Source of the DNA: Eustoma russellianum
Taxonomy: Eukaryota; Streptophyta; Magnoliopsida; Gentianales; Gentianaceae
NCBI GenBank assembly: GCA_036186865.1
Contig: AP025069.1
Span: 14,770,436 to 14,834,435 of the forward strand
DNA: 64,000 bases
Direction: 5' to 3'
Position 1 is the stretch's first letter; each line of letters opens with the position of its first letter. The notes below the pieces were generated by a model that did no database searches, was not told the DNA's origin, and worked only from the letters and a program-made list of their open reading frames with translations. Shown here in pieces: positions 34,753-46,800 of this stretch. Position numbers and translations under genes: made by a program.

Positions 34753-36024
34753 ATGGCCACCGCACCATCCTTTGCTACGGTGGTCGGCGGATCAGCTGCT
34801 GACACTGACATTTCGATAGCGCCGAAATCGGTTTCCCGGCACAAAGGTATCCCCATGATTTCATTTTTAGATGCTGAGATTGATGCCCTTGCAGAACCAT
34901 TCAGGTATGCTTTGGTTGGAACTTTTTGGTATGGTCGCCCTCCTCTGAAAATTATACGTGAAGTATTTGAGAAAATTGGCTTCCATCAAGATTTGAGAAT
35001 TACACTGATTGATCAGTCGCATATACTTTTAAATTTTCGCAATGAAGCGGATTATTTGCGCTGTTTTTATCGTCGTTCGTGGCTTATCTCTGGCTGTCAC
35101 ATGAGAATAACTAAATGGACAGTAGATTTTGATCCTGCGGCAGATGTCCCCATAGTTCCTGTATGAATTGCTTTACCGTCCCTTCCTATCCATCTGCATC
35201 ATCGGGCAGCACTATTTGAAGTGGTAAGACCGATTGGAACTTCATTGAAATTAGATGTTGCAACTGCGGACGGCTTGAGACCGTCAGTAGCCCGCGTCTG
35301 TGTTGAGGTTGATGTCTCTCAAGATTTGCCACAAAAAATATACTTACAGGCAAAAGGTAGGATGATATTACAATCGATAGTCTACGAAGATCTGCCTTTA
35401 TTCTGCACCACATGCCGGCGCCTCGGTCATGCACCCGGTGCATGCCCTCCAAAAGAAAACAGCAACGTGCCTCACCATCCACCACCTCCTTCGCCTCTGC
35501 CTCCCCCACTGCGGACACAACTTATACGGAAACGGTGGACGCCCGTCAAGAATAAGACAGCGCCCTCTGTCCAACCAACTGTACCAGTGGAACAGATTGC
35601 TCAAACTCACCAAATGGGTGTCGATGATATCCCTCCTCCGGACTCGGCCCTCCCTCGTGTCACCACTGCTCAGTTTGAGGAGGAGTTTTGTGATGCTGCG
35701 GATCAGCATCTCCCTATGGAACCAGGCCCCTTAGAAACGGGTCATTCGTCCGATACAGACTTACCAAATGATGAACATGTTAAGGACATTCCTAATGTTC
35801 TGGCGGAGGTTGCGAGACGAATGCGGTTCATACCACCTTCGCCTGATGAGGAGACCTTAATATCACGCTTGACAGAACAGGAGACCGAGGCAGAGTTCAT
35901 TCCAGTAGTCCCGCGCCGTAAGCGCAGAGCACGCAAAGATTTGCCTCCTCTTCCACCCTCTAAGATCTTAACATGTAGTGCTTTGCACATCGTTCAGGGC
36001 AGTTCCTCCACTCTTTCTCAATGA
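34753..36024 (+). pseudogene. LINE D ORF1 (DUF4283 + zinc knuckle), one nonsense codon
   Basis: 424-codon frame starting MATAPSFATVV. The DUF4283 region (residues 25-170) has GTFWYGRPPLKIIREVFEKI. A single TGA at 35164-35166 replaces the Trp of the PVWIAL motif kept in LINEs A and C; the frame then continues unbroken. The zinc knuckle CTTCRRLGHAPGAC lies near 35405-35445, followed by a proline run, an acidic stretch and the basic tail EFIPVVPRRKRRARKDLP near residue 390. The stop TGA (36022-36024) overlaps the ORF2 start as ATGA. Confidence 0.93.
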
Positions 36025-39000
36025 ATGCCCTAGTTTGGAACATCCGAGGCATGCGTGCCTCGTTGCCCAATTTAAAACAAATGGTTTCTGAGCATCGTTT
36101 ACAGTTGCTTGCTTTGCTTAAACCTAAGCATGATCCTTCAAGTATCAGTAGATTTATGTTACAGCTTGGTTTTGTAAATTCTTATGCTTCACATTCGGCC
36201 CGCATTTGGTTTTTCTGGCGTGATACTAAGTTTCGTTTACTTGCTACTCAGGATCAGGAACAAGTGGTACATTTTACTCTCCAGTCCATTTTTCTGCAAT
36301 GGACTTTTGTGTTTTCGGTGGTCTATGCAAGGCATACGTCTATTGAGCGTCGGCCACTATGGCATGCCTTATGTGACTTTGCTGATTCATGTCAATTGCC
36401 ATGGGTAGTCACTAGTGATTTTAATACTTTTCGCACGCTCGAGGATCATAGTGGTCGTTCCACTCCGTCTTTAGCAGTATTACAACATTTTAATGACTGT
36501 ATTGAAGTATGCTCCCTCTTGTCGCCTCCGCATCAAGGTTCTAGGTATACTTGGGCCGACGGGAGGGGTCTTGGGCGTATACGGCGTCGATTAGATTGGC
36601 TTTTTATCAACTCAGCATTTCAGGATGGGTTTGCAGATTTACAGTTATCGCACCTGCCAAGGGTTACTTCTGACCATATGCCGTTACTATTTATATGTCG
36701 TCAAAGCGTAGAAGTCAGCAAGCGTACATTCCGTTTTTTGGACGCCTGGCTACATCACTCGGACTTTTATTCCTATATGCAGCAGACATGGCTATCATAT
36801 CCTACCACTGGAGGCATGTATGGGTTTTATAAAAAGTTGTTTTCATTCAAAAAAGATATTCGGAGGTGGAATACAGACATCTTTGGTAACATTTTCAGCA
36901 ATTTGAAGCATGCTGAGACTCAACTAAATCATGCAGAGGCAGCTTTGGATGCTAATCCATCTGAGGAAACAAGAGCTGAATATCATCGGTCCAAGGCTGA
37001 GTATATACAGGCATCCACATCAGAATTACATTTTTGGAAGCAAAAAGCTCGAATTAAATGGCTTAAAGATGGTGATGCGAATACAAGGTACTTTCATTCT
37101 GTAGTTAACGGGAAGCACACAAATCTGCGTATTCAAGCCATTCGTTCGACAGATGGTCTGCTTTTAACGAATGCAACTGACATAATGGCAGCCGCAGTCT
37201 CCTTTTACAATGAGTTATTCGCGCAAGAAACAACTCAGAATCATTCTGCTATACTATCGCACATTCCTCGGTTGATAACGGACGATGACAATATTATGTT
37301 GACAAGACTACCCACTGAGGCCGAAGTCAAGGAGGCAGTGTGGCATTTAGACCCCAACAGTGCTGCTGGCCCAGATGGATTCCATGGTATGTTTTATCGT
37401 TCATGCTGGACTGTCATACATTCTGATGTGGTTAAGGCTGTGCAGGAATTTTTTCTGGGTGTTCCACAGCCGCCTTTTATGGCTAGTGCACTAATTACTT
37501 TGATACCCAAGATACAATCTCCGCAGACGTTCAGTGATTTTCGGCCTATCTGTCTTACAAATTTTCTGAGTAAAATTTGTACTCGCATTGTGGCCACACG
37601 CTTGGGGATGCTACTTCCAAAGCTAATTTCTCCAGAGCAAACAGGTTTTTTGCTGGGTTATGATATTTCAACACAAGTTTTGTTGGCAAGAGAAATGGTA
37701 CATATGTTGGATAGTGGCACGTCTCATTTATGTCTGAAATTAGATAGGATGAAAGCATTTGATCGAGTCAGTTGGGACTATCTGGAACGGCTTTTACTAC
37801 AGTTTGGTTTCTCAGGATTTTTCTCTCGTCTTATCCTCAACCATCTGCGTGCCACTACGTTATCGGTTTTGATAAATGGAGCGCCTTCTCCTACATTTCG
37901 TCCGCATAGAGGGGTCAAACAGGGTGATCCTTTATCACCATTGCTTTTCATTCTGGCATCGGAGGGTTTCAGTAGAGGCTTAACATCGTTAGTGACTTCG
38001 GGTCACATACAGCCGTTTTGCCTTGGGCGTATTCCATTTGCAATATCACATTTAGCTTATGCAGACGATCTCCTTGTTTTCTTGCAAGGCACGCAGCGTA
38101 ATATCTGCAACTTTCGCAACTTCTTAACGGAATATGAACACGCTTCTGGCCAGAAGGTAAATTTTCAAAAGAGCAGCCTCATACCATCGGCACGCCTCTC
38201 TGCCAGGCGCGTCCAAACTTTGCAGGAAATACTTGGGATGCGAATTTCGGCCTTGCCCTTCTGATATCTGGGTTCTTATCTTCACAAGGGGATTAATCGA
38301 TCACGCTATTGTTCTACTTTATTTCAACATTTTGATGCTCGTTTAAATGGGTGGCACTCCCGTCTCCTTTCATCAGCGGGAAGATTAGTCTTATTACGTT
38401 CGGTACTTTCTGCACTACCACTCCACGTTATAGCTGGGGGAGGATTGCCAAATTCGGTCATTAAAATGCTAAACAGAAAGATGGCCACTTTCTATTGGGG
38501 CAATCGATATCATTGGGTGGCATGGTCAAAAATTACTCTCCCTAATGATGAAGGAGGCTTGGGGTTACGGAATCTTAATGCGCTACAGCAAGCATATCAC
38601 TGCAGAATTTGGTGGCTATATCAGAAACGTGATACTTTATGGAGTCGATATATGCATGCCAAATACGGCAGACGAGGGGATTTTTGGCCACGAATACCAG
38701 ATTCACCGGTTTGGAAACTCATCTGTCGCATTCATGACGTATGTATTTCGCAGACAGCAAGCATAGATGCTCATATTACATGGGCACCAACACCTTCGGG
38801 TGAATTCTCTCTAAGATCTGCCTATGATGTTTGTCGCCCAGCTAGACCAGCATTGCTTTCAGCTAAGTTTATCTGGTTTAAGCAGCATTCGCCATCCATC
38901 AAAATACTCCTTTGGCGAATCTTTAAAGGGGCCCTACCATTCGAAGATTACATTGGCGTTTATTCTGCTGCCCGTCCAACATAGTGCCCATTTCGCAAAC

Positions 39001-39881
39001 AACACTCGGCAACAGTTGATCATGTTTTTTTGTATTGTCCATCGATTAGGATATTATGGACTTTTTTCGCAGCAGAGTTGAACGGCGTCTATCTCACTAC
39101 CCTCAGTCTCCGTCAATATTTATTATCATGGTGGTACCGTTCTTCCTCTTCTTCACTGCTTGGGGTTATTAAAATTGTTGTTCCGGGCATTTTAGTACAT
39201 AATATTTGGCGTTGCTATGCTAATATAGTGTATGGAGACGCGTCATCCTTTTCAATGTCCAAATTGCGGGCTACAATCCACTTTGATATAGATAGCTGGA
39301 TTCATACATTACATGGATCCAAACTTGCCGCAGGACCTGCCCTTTCCTTAACCTGGATTCCAAAGCTTCGATCTCCACGACTACAAGTCATCAGATGGCA
39401 CACTCCTCCACCGGGACGATTTAAGCTTAATGTTGACGCTGCTGTTGGACGCCAATATGCAGCAGGTGGAGTCATTCTGCGTGACTCAGATGGAGTTTGT
39501 GTGCGTGCCTTAGCCTTTCGTTTACCTCCAAGTACCCCGCTGATGGCAGAGATACAGGCAGCCTTACTTGGATTGCTTTATTTTCTACCTTTATATCGGA
39601 CTCTTATCATAGAGACAGACTGCGCGCAATTGTTGACACGCATACGTCAACGTCGACCTGTCCATGGCAACTATCATCTCAGACTCTTACACATGTTAAT
39701 TACTCATCATCAGTTGGATATCACACATATATATCGCGAGGCCAACATGCCGGCACACTATCTTGCTCAGCATGCAATGACGTCCCCGCTCCCATCCTCC
39801 TACACGAGCAGCAATCTTCCACCTATGGCTCGAGCCGCAGTCATCCTGGACCTCACGTCAGCATCCCTACGTATGAATTGA
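36021..39881 (+). pseudogene. LINE D ORF2 (endonuclease, RT, zf-RVT, RNase H), two nonsense codons
   Basis: 1286 codons in one frame; open for the first 747. Endonuclease 1-225: MNALVWNIRGMRASLP, then ALLKPKH, where the catalytic Glu is Lys at codon 34; SDFNTF, WLFINSAF and TSDHMPLL. RT about 440-750: SAAGPDGFHGMFY, LITLIPKIQSPQTF, LKLDRMKAFDRVSW, GVKQGDPLSPLLF and YADD at codons 679-682. TGA at 38262 stands where LINE C has CGA (FRYLGSYLHKG). zf-RVT near 950-1010, with TAG at 38982 for CAG and CPFR instead of CPFC. RNase H 1130-1260: LNVDAAVG, MAEIQAALLG, ETDC and REANMPAHYLA. It would reverse-transcribe element RNA at a nicked target. Confidence 0.94.
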
Positions 39882-40866
39882 CCTCTTCGTCTTCCAAATG
39901 GATTGGCGTATTTACATCTGCTCTGCCCGTGCTCCAGTGAGTACGGGCAGACTTGGTATGATTAGTTCTCTCTTACATATCATCATTATTCATTTTCTAA
40001 TTTTTGATGATTGTTTTCTTTCCCCCTCCGCATGGGCCCAATTTTGCGATGGCATGATGATTTCTGTTGCCTATGGCGAGTGTCACTCCTCTAATGTCTT
40101 CCACATGGATTGGCGTACGCTTGCATTTGCTGTCTGCTCAATTATATGTGCAGGCAGCCTTGGTGAGATTCTCATCTTATATTTTCACTGCATTGGTATA
40201 TTTTTTCTAAATCTGTTTGACGCACATTTCTGTATGGCGGCTGCATGGATGCTTTCGCACCTTCGAACTTATGCTGTCGATGCTTTCCGGGTCTTCCATA
40301 TGGATTGGATCTCCTTCAATAACCCTGCCTGTACATCGGATGGTGCAGGCAGGTTGGGTATGTGTTCCTTTCACTGGATTGGCTCCTCTGTTTTCTTCTG
40401 TATTCTCTATATATTTCACACATGCTTTTATTTGCATGTTACATGGACGATCACCACGATTCGGATGGCTTATCATTTGCACGCGGATGATTTACGGACT
40501 GAGAATGACAATTGGACGCTACTATGGCATCTTTACTACATAGTCCAACTCAAGATGGCTTGTCTTTTCAACGCCATTAGCATACACCATCTTCGGGCAG
40601 CATTAGATATCAACTCATTGTATTCTGTATTGTACAACTTAGATATCAATGACAGTCGTATAAATATGCGCGCTTTTTCCTTCGCCAAGGTTTTATCCAC
40701 AAGGGTGGTTTTTCTTGACAAGGTTTCAATGCGACATATCATATACGACTGGAGATATATCATCATTAGCTTTTTAATTCACTTATTCACATATTCTGAC
40801 ATTTGTATAATGGTTTTCCTCCGCCAAAAGTGAGGCCTTTTATTAATAAAAGATCTTTTAACAAAA
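39882..40866 (+). other. 3' UTR of LINE D with three hairpin modules
   Basis: Stems: CTGCCCGT/ACGGGCAG (39923-39930/39943-39950), TGTCTGC/GCAGGCA (40131-40137/40150-40156) and CTGCCTGTAC/GTGCAGGCAG (40325-40334/40343-40352). Each is preceded by ATGGATTGG at 39898, 40105 and 40300 and followed by TTGGTATG, TTGGTGAG or TTGGGTATG. The tail hairpin lies at about 40679-40723, followed by CCTCCGCCAAAAGTGAGG near 40820, and ATTAATAAAA. Confidence 0.82.
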
Positions 40867-40886
40867 TATATATATATATTTGGCAG
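40867..40886. repeat. Right target duplication of LINE D
   Basis: TATATATATATATTTGGCAG, partner of 34495-34514. Confidence 0.85.
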
Positions 40887-40889
40887 AAA

Positions 40890-41205
40890 TATGTTGCATT
40901 TATTATGAAACCCCACTTATGGCAGAGGAATATCGTGGTACAATAAAATCATGTCATCATACGAAAAAAGCGAATGTAAATAGGAAAGTATGGTCAATCT
41001 CCAAACATATATGATACGCTGCATTAAAACCTTGCCAAAAAAAACATCCTTGTAGATAAAAACTTGGCGAAGAAAAAAGCGTACATATTTATATATTTGG
41101 GATTTTGACATTGTACAATATATCTCATCCAAATGTATGTAAGCCGAGTGTGTGATGTAGTCCAGTGCGATGTTAAAGTATGCAAAGGCCGCGTATGGCA
41201 GCAGG
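40890..41205 (-). mobile_element. LINE tail fragment G, minus strand
   Basis: On the minus strand it holds the tail hairpin (arms GCCAA/TTGGC; about 41025-41080), TTAATGCAG and CCATAAGTGGGG (about 40920). No coding part, so it is a 5'-truncated LINE insertion of about 0.3 kb. Its left end adjoins the target duplication of LINE D; its right end runs to the terminus of LINE E. Confidence 0.7.
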
Positions 41206-41212
41206 ATATATT

Positions 41213-41383
41213 TTTTTAATGAAAAGAGGGAGTGCCCCCTGATCTTATTAATGAATCCTCACTTCTGGTACCATTTATACAAATCATATCCCTACCTTAT
41301 TGATGAAAATAATACAAATGAGTGAATGGAAAACAATGTTGGAAAGAAAACTGATGTCTAAAAGCTACGAGGGGAGGGACACT
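41213..41383 (-). mobile_element. LINE E, 3' terminus (separated by the gypsy array)
   Basis: Minus strand: a box GGTACCAGAAGTGAGG like CCATAAGTGAGG, then ATTAATAA, GGGGCACTCCC and an A-rich end ATTAAAAAAATATA. LINE F has a comparable extra end (CCTGGTGCTCC then TTTAAAAAAAATA), so E and F form one subfamily. The remainder of E resumes at 63307. Confidence 0.72.
41379..41383. repeat. Left target duplication of the gypsy array (ACACT)
   Basis: ACACT directly before TGTAGCGCCC; the identical pentamer follows the right end at 63302-63306. Confidence 0.92.
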
Positions 41384-42237
41384 TGTAGCGCCCCGCACCC
41401 CGTCCTAGCCGGAAATGGTGCGCCCGCCGTACTTCACTACGGAGAGTACCAGGCATCAGTTCATAACATGTCGTAGTCCATAACAGAATATGTGGACCTT
41501 CCTGCTTACGCATCAACAGGTAAGCAAAACCGAGGAAGAATAAAAACTTTTAAAATAAAGAAGTCTAAACATCCGTCATAAGTCTTACAAACATGATCAC
41601 AAAATGAGGAAATCCAAAAATCAATGTTCCCAACATAAGTTCATAAAAAAATCCATCCAACATGACCATCATATCAGAAACCCTTAAGCCGTTCTTCTTT
41701 CGCTCTTCTACGGATAGGGAACCCTAGGCTCATCCTCGATCCACTCGACCCTATTTCCTGCAGGTTCTTGTAGAAAAATATAAGGGGTGACTGACAACGT
41801 CGCCAGCAAGTAAACTATAAATAATCATGAATTAAATGGAAAGTACACACAAGAACCAAAACCCCAAAATTTTGGTTTCACAACATACCTGACCTTCAAT
41901 CCATTACCCGTAAGGAAATAAGATCATAACTTATAAGACAAGAAATCACATTAAGATCACAACTTAGGAGATATTAAATCATAACATCATAGCCTAAGTA
42001 ACAGTGCATCAATCATCCGACTAGCTATGAAATACGGTATGCATGAGTATGCACATGTGATGCATCATGATAAAAATGAGGATAAGTTCTTTCGTTGTTT
42101 CTTTCAAAACATCATCGTCAATAAAAACAAGAGAGTGTTCAGATCTATTATATCTGGATCTGAGGCGGTCATACTCATCCCTTCGAATCTATTATTTCTG
42201 GATCCGAAAACGGTCATATCATCAATCATAGTTATCA

Positions 42238-42413
42238 GGTCTATTCTCTCCGGGCCTGTACGGTCATAATCATCATAATCAGGTCTATTCTCTCCGGGCT
42301 TGAACGGTCTTAATCATCATAATCAGGTCTATTCTCTCCGGGCCTGAATGGTCTTAATCATCATAATCAGGTCTATTCTCTCTGGGTCTGAACGGTCATA
42401 ATTATCAGATCAA
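42238..42413. repeat. 44-bp tandem repeat, four copies, in LTR1
   Basis: Units begin GGTCTATTCTCTCCGGGCCT and end with CATCATAATCA. More diverged copies (TCTATTATATCTGGATCTGA) lie just before. Present in LTR3 and mostly lost from LTR2. Confidence 0.9.
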
Positions 42414-43819
42414 ATAACACTGGATCTGGAGCGGGTTAAGCTGGCCAAAAATAAATGGTACCAATGGAAAGCGTTCTTTTCAAAACCGAATCTTTTCTTT
42501 AAAAACTCTTTTGCATCATTCTTTGTCATAAAATATGAATCATGTAAGTGACGGTAATGCAATGTATGACGTGCACTATGTGATTCGTGACAACATATAT
42601 CACATCCATACAAGTATGGTCTTATTCTTTAGGCTGGAAAATTTTCCAGAATTATCGTTCTGTTTGAGCGGCCTTAAAACCTCATAATTCGGGCCTATTT
42701 TCAAGATATCTTGACATACGTATGCATAAGGGTATCTTGTCTACTTGCCATAAAAATTACGTAACGAGTCAAGACGTAGAAAACTTTCAAATCATTAATT
42801 CACCAAACAGGATACTGCTGAATTCAGCAGTACAGTACCCTTCTTTTACCTTTGTTTCAAGCCCATTAAGTATTATTTAATTTGGGCCAACACCTGGAAA
42901 ATACTGCAAACATACCAGGAATTAATGCCCATAAGCCCAAACCATACAAATAAGTCTAAGCCCACAAGAACAAAGCCTCACAACCAATTCCGTAATTCTG
43001 TCTGATTTTCCAGTTTAGTAATACCAACTTTACTTCGGTAGTTACCCCTTAAAATAATAATTCCAAGCTGATTAATTTACATGGACATGCTCACCTATGT
43101 CCTAAGTAATTACCATAAAAATTTCAAGGCAATATAATAACTTTAAAGGGGTCATTTACTCGCTCTCCCAAAAACGGTTACATGCTGATTCTGGAGTGAT
43201 CAGTTTTACTACAAATTTAGTTGTGACTAAACCATAAGTCCTTTTTCAAAAATTCCAACTCACAGATTTAGTAAACACATAGTAGCATCCTACCAAAAAG
43301 CACCCCATTTGCATGTTTCTATGGTCTATTTTCAGGTCAACCAACACGTCACTTAAATTCTACCCAGTTCCAGTAATTTCAGCTTGAGCAGTTTTACTAA
43401 AATTTTTATTAAAGATAAATCGTAACTCCTTTTACCAAAATTCCAACTCTCATATTTACTACACGCATAGAGCTAATGTCATGCCAAAAATTAGCTTAAT
43501 TGAATACTCCTAAGATCCCTTTTCAGGTCATGAAAAACGTCACATGAATCTGTACTGTTCCAGTAATTTTTCCCTTTTTGTCACTTTGCTTACTAAAAGT
43601 GTTTCAACTTAAGGTATTCTTCAAAAATGGCTTGCTAACCATAAAATACTCTTTTTAACATACACATTACAGGTTCTAATACATTCTAAAGGTCACATAC
43701 AAATCAATTTAAAAACATTTTTGAAGGCTACACATAGCACACCTTGATTTTTGCACCTTTTGTACATAATAAAGTCTATCCTTGGCACATCTAGTTTGTA
43801 TGTCCCATACCCCCAAAAC

Positions 43820-46800
43820 TGTAGAGAAAAAGGGGTTTGAATGATTTTCAAATACTTGATTTAAATGTGCACAAAAACGAGCATAAGATAAAACGTGCAT
43901 GATATAAACAAACATGTGCATGATACATTGCTATTACTTGCCTTATTTAGCTTATATATAATGTTGCCGGACTAACGAGCCATGAAGCATTAAATCTTAC
44001 ATCATATGGCAAGCATTTGTTGTGTTTATACTATTTTCAGGTGGCACCATTAATGAACTAAACTAGTTCATTAAGTGAAGTACTTAGTTTATTAAACTAA
44101 GTAGTTCATTAAAGGAAGCCACATTTGGAAAAGGCACAAAGGCAACAAGGCTAAGGAAGGAAAGTTTTCTCCTCCTCCCCTCATTAATATATATACACGC
44201 CTATATATATATAGTCATATATATTTTCAGATTTTTTGAAAAAAGACACATACACATGTATTCCAACGTACTACCGATACGTTATATACTTTACGTACGT
44301 ACGTTAACGTCACACCACTATACTTAACTCATATTTATGAGTATATTCAGGTCTTATATCATATGATATAATTCATGGTGATGACAAATTAAATACGATA
44401 CGTTAAAAGGTTCTAAACCGAAAATTGTCGTATCGGGCGAATACCGAAACTTCGCCAACGTGTCACGTACTTGCCATAAATAGATGGCCAGCCCCTATAC
44501 ATCAAAATTTCATAAAAATTTCGTGCACATGACTATATGTTCAGCCAAAAATACTTTTCATGTTGGCACACACAAATCACCTCACATTAAGGCCAAAATG
44601 TGAAGATTCCAATTTTAATTTTGACACATGATAAATGGCGCCACTTTAGACCAGCCAAGTGCTGAGATTTAAAGTATATATTATATATATTATGTGTAAC
44701 ATAATATATATAACATGTGCAAGAAGTTGGAATTTAATTAGAGAAAAATCGGGTAATCGATAAATATCGAAAATTCGGTTTTCTACGCACACAACACATG
44801 GAACGTTTTTGGAACATCATGTGACACGTATCTAGACACTTTTTACATATGTTATACATCTTAAAGTGTTCTAGAAAATTAAATTAAGGGCTTATTGGAA
44901 TATAACATGTGTGTATTATTAAATGTGCACTATTTTACAAAGTTAGCAAAAATAAATTTCAGCACATGCACATACTCTACGAAACGCTCCTACAGCTGAG
45001 ATGGAGCTTATTTGGAGCCTTGTTGGCATATTGATTGGTCAAGAATCAATCATACAATGTTGGTGAATTAAAGAGAGAAGCTACAAATGGTAAGATTTCA
45101 AACTTTGTCTCACTTATAACACATGCTGAAAATTTCAGCATGTTGAAACAAGGCTGGCCGATTTTTGCACATTAAAATGGTATATTTTATCATCTTAAAT
45201 TATGTGATTGATTGGGAGAAGAAATGGAAGTAATTTAAATATTATTTAAATTCATAAAGTGTGATATTTTATATATCACACATGCTAAAAATTTTTCAAC
45301 ATGTGTGTGACATGTCATGGAGGAATTCTTGAGCTTAAAAGTGTCCAAGTTCATTTCCAATGTGATCTACATAATTACCATCAATTGGTGATTTATTTTA
45401 AAAAGAAAAATCAAAGAAAAATGGTAATATTTTGAACTTTATCTCCATGTATCACATGCGGAAAATTCAGCATGGTAAAAACACATAATGGGCGATTTCT
45501 TGCTTGGTTGGGAAGGAATCTTGTCTTGCAACATTTATGTGATAATCTTGAGCTTTATGGAAATTATTTTGTGATTGATATTGGCACATGTTTAAAGTGG
45601 TATTCTCAGATTTTTCCAAGTCATCAATGATGACAACATCCAACCAATCATGAAGTGCCAAGTAAGCAAAGCTTAAGTGATCATCCAATGAGAAGGTGAC
45701 AAGTAAGCAAGACCATGTCACAATGATGTCTTACATTCTCTTAAGGACTTAGAAGATAATTTTCAAGTGGAGAAGGACCTACTAGGGGGGCGGCCAAACC
45801 AATTAAAAGGAGAGAAAGAAGAGCAAAACAAGAACAAGAACAAGAGTTGCAAGTTCAAGGATCAAAAGTGTTCTAGCCTTCTTCTTCTACATTCTCTTTC
45901 TTCCTTTCTTCTTGTAAGCCTATTGTATTCAAATCTTTCAATCTTGAATAGGCTTGATATAGACCACCACATATTCCATATCTTTATAAAAGATTGATCA
46001 AGGTGTGATCAATCTTCAATCTTGCAAGGTGGTGGTGTTCGTGCGAATTGTATTCAACGTACAAGGTTTGTAAAGGGTTGGAGTTGGTGTGTAACTCCAT
46101 CAACCCTGTGGTAAGGTGTTTTTGAGTTGTGTGATTAGTGTGAACCAAGGAAGGTGTTCCTTGAAGACTGGAGTAGGTTGTTGATAACCGAACCAGTATA
46201 AAATTCTTGGTGTCATTTACTTTCAGCACTAATTTTCTGTTTCAGCACTGTTTACTGTTTTTAATCACGTCCGTAAAAATAGTAAACGAATTTCAAAAAT
46301 CACGAAACTTTCAGAAAACATAGCCACACATTTCAAGGTTCTTTTGGCGCAAGTTTCAACCTTTTGGATAAGTATAAGTTATCCAAACGTCCAAAGTTTT
46401 GAGACTAGTGCAGTCTGATTTTCAGGCTTGCAAAGGTTGAGACTTTGAGTGTATTTGACTAACTTCCCAAAAGAATTTTTCAAAAATGTTTCAAACCAGT
46501 TAAATACAACTTATAAGGGGTTAGTCTTGAAATTTTCAGAGCATTTGGAGTTGTGTACAAATAGAAATTAATTTTTCGAATCAGTGTATCGGTTCTGGCA
46601 GATTTGCGCAATCTGACCATCAACGAATTTTCAAGGGGTTAAAGGTTGAATCTTAATCTGAAATTTTTAGGAGATACTCATAACATCTGAGTCTAAGTTC
46701 TCTCCAAATTTCAGAATTTTTAGACACCTACAACCTAGTTTTTAAAACGTTTTAAAACTGGTCCTGAAAACAGAAACTGTTTTCAGAAGTTGGGTTTTTG

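Larger units (their letters stand above)
34515..40866 (+). mobile_element. LINE D (L1-type), full length and least decayed
   Basis: 6352 bp between target duplications that include part of a (TA)n tract. Own 3' end is AACAAAA. ORF1 has one stop and ORF2 two stops, with no frameshift in either. It is the best copy in the window for defining the family. Confidence 0.93.

Noticed and set aside
36021..38264. 747-codon open frame as a functional host RT-like gene
   Set aside because: It is the first part of LINE D ORF2; the frame continues past a TGA into zf-RVT and RNase H, flanked by LINE ORF1, 3' UTR and target duplications.
40325..40352. Module hairpins as MITE ends, transcription terminators or miRNA precursors
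   Set aside because: No target duplications around them, fixed leader and trailer text, only in LINE 3' UTRs, and the stems are too short (8-11 bp) for a miRNA precursor.
42238..42413. 44-bp repeats as a CRISPR array or satellite
   Set aside because: Units are directly adjacent without spacers, confined to one LTR family, and the sequence is eukaryotic.
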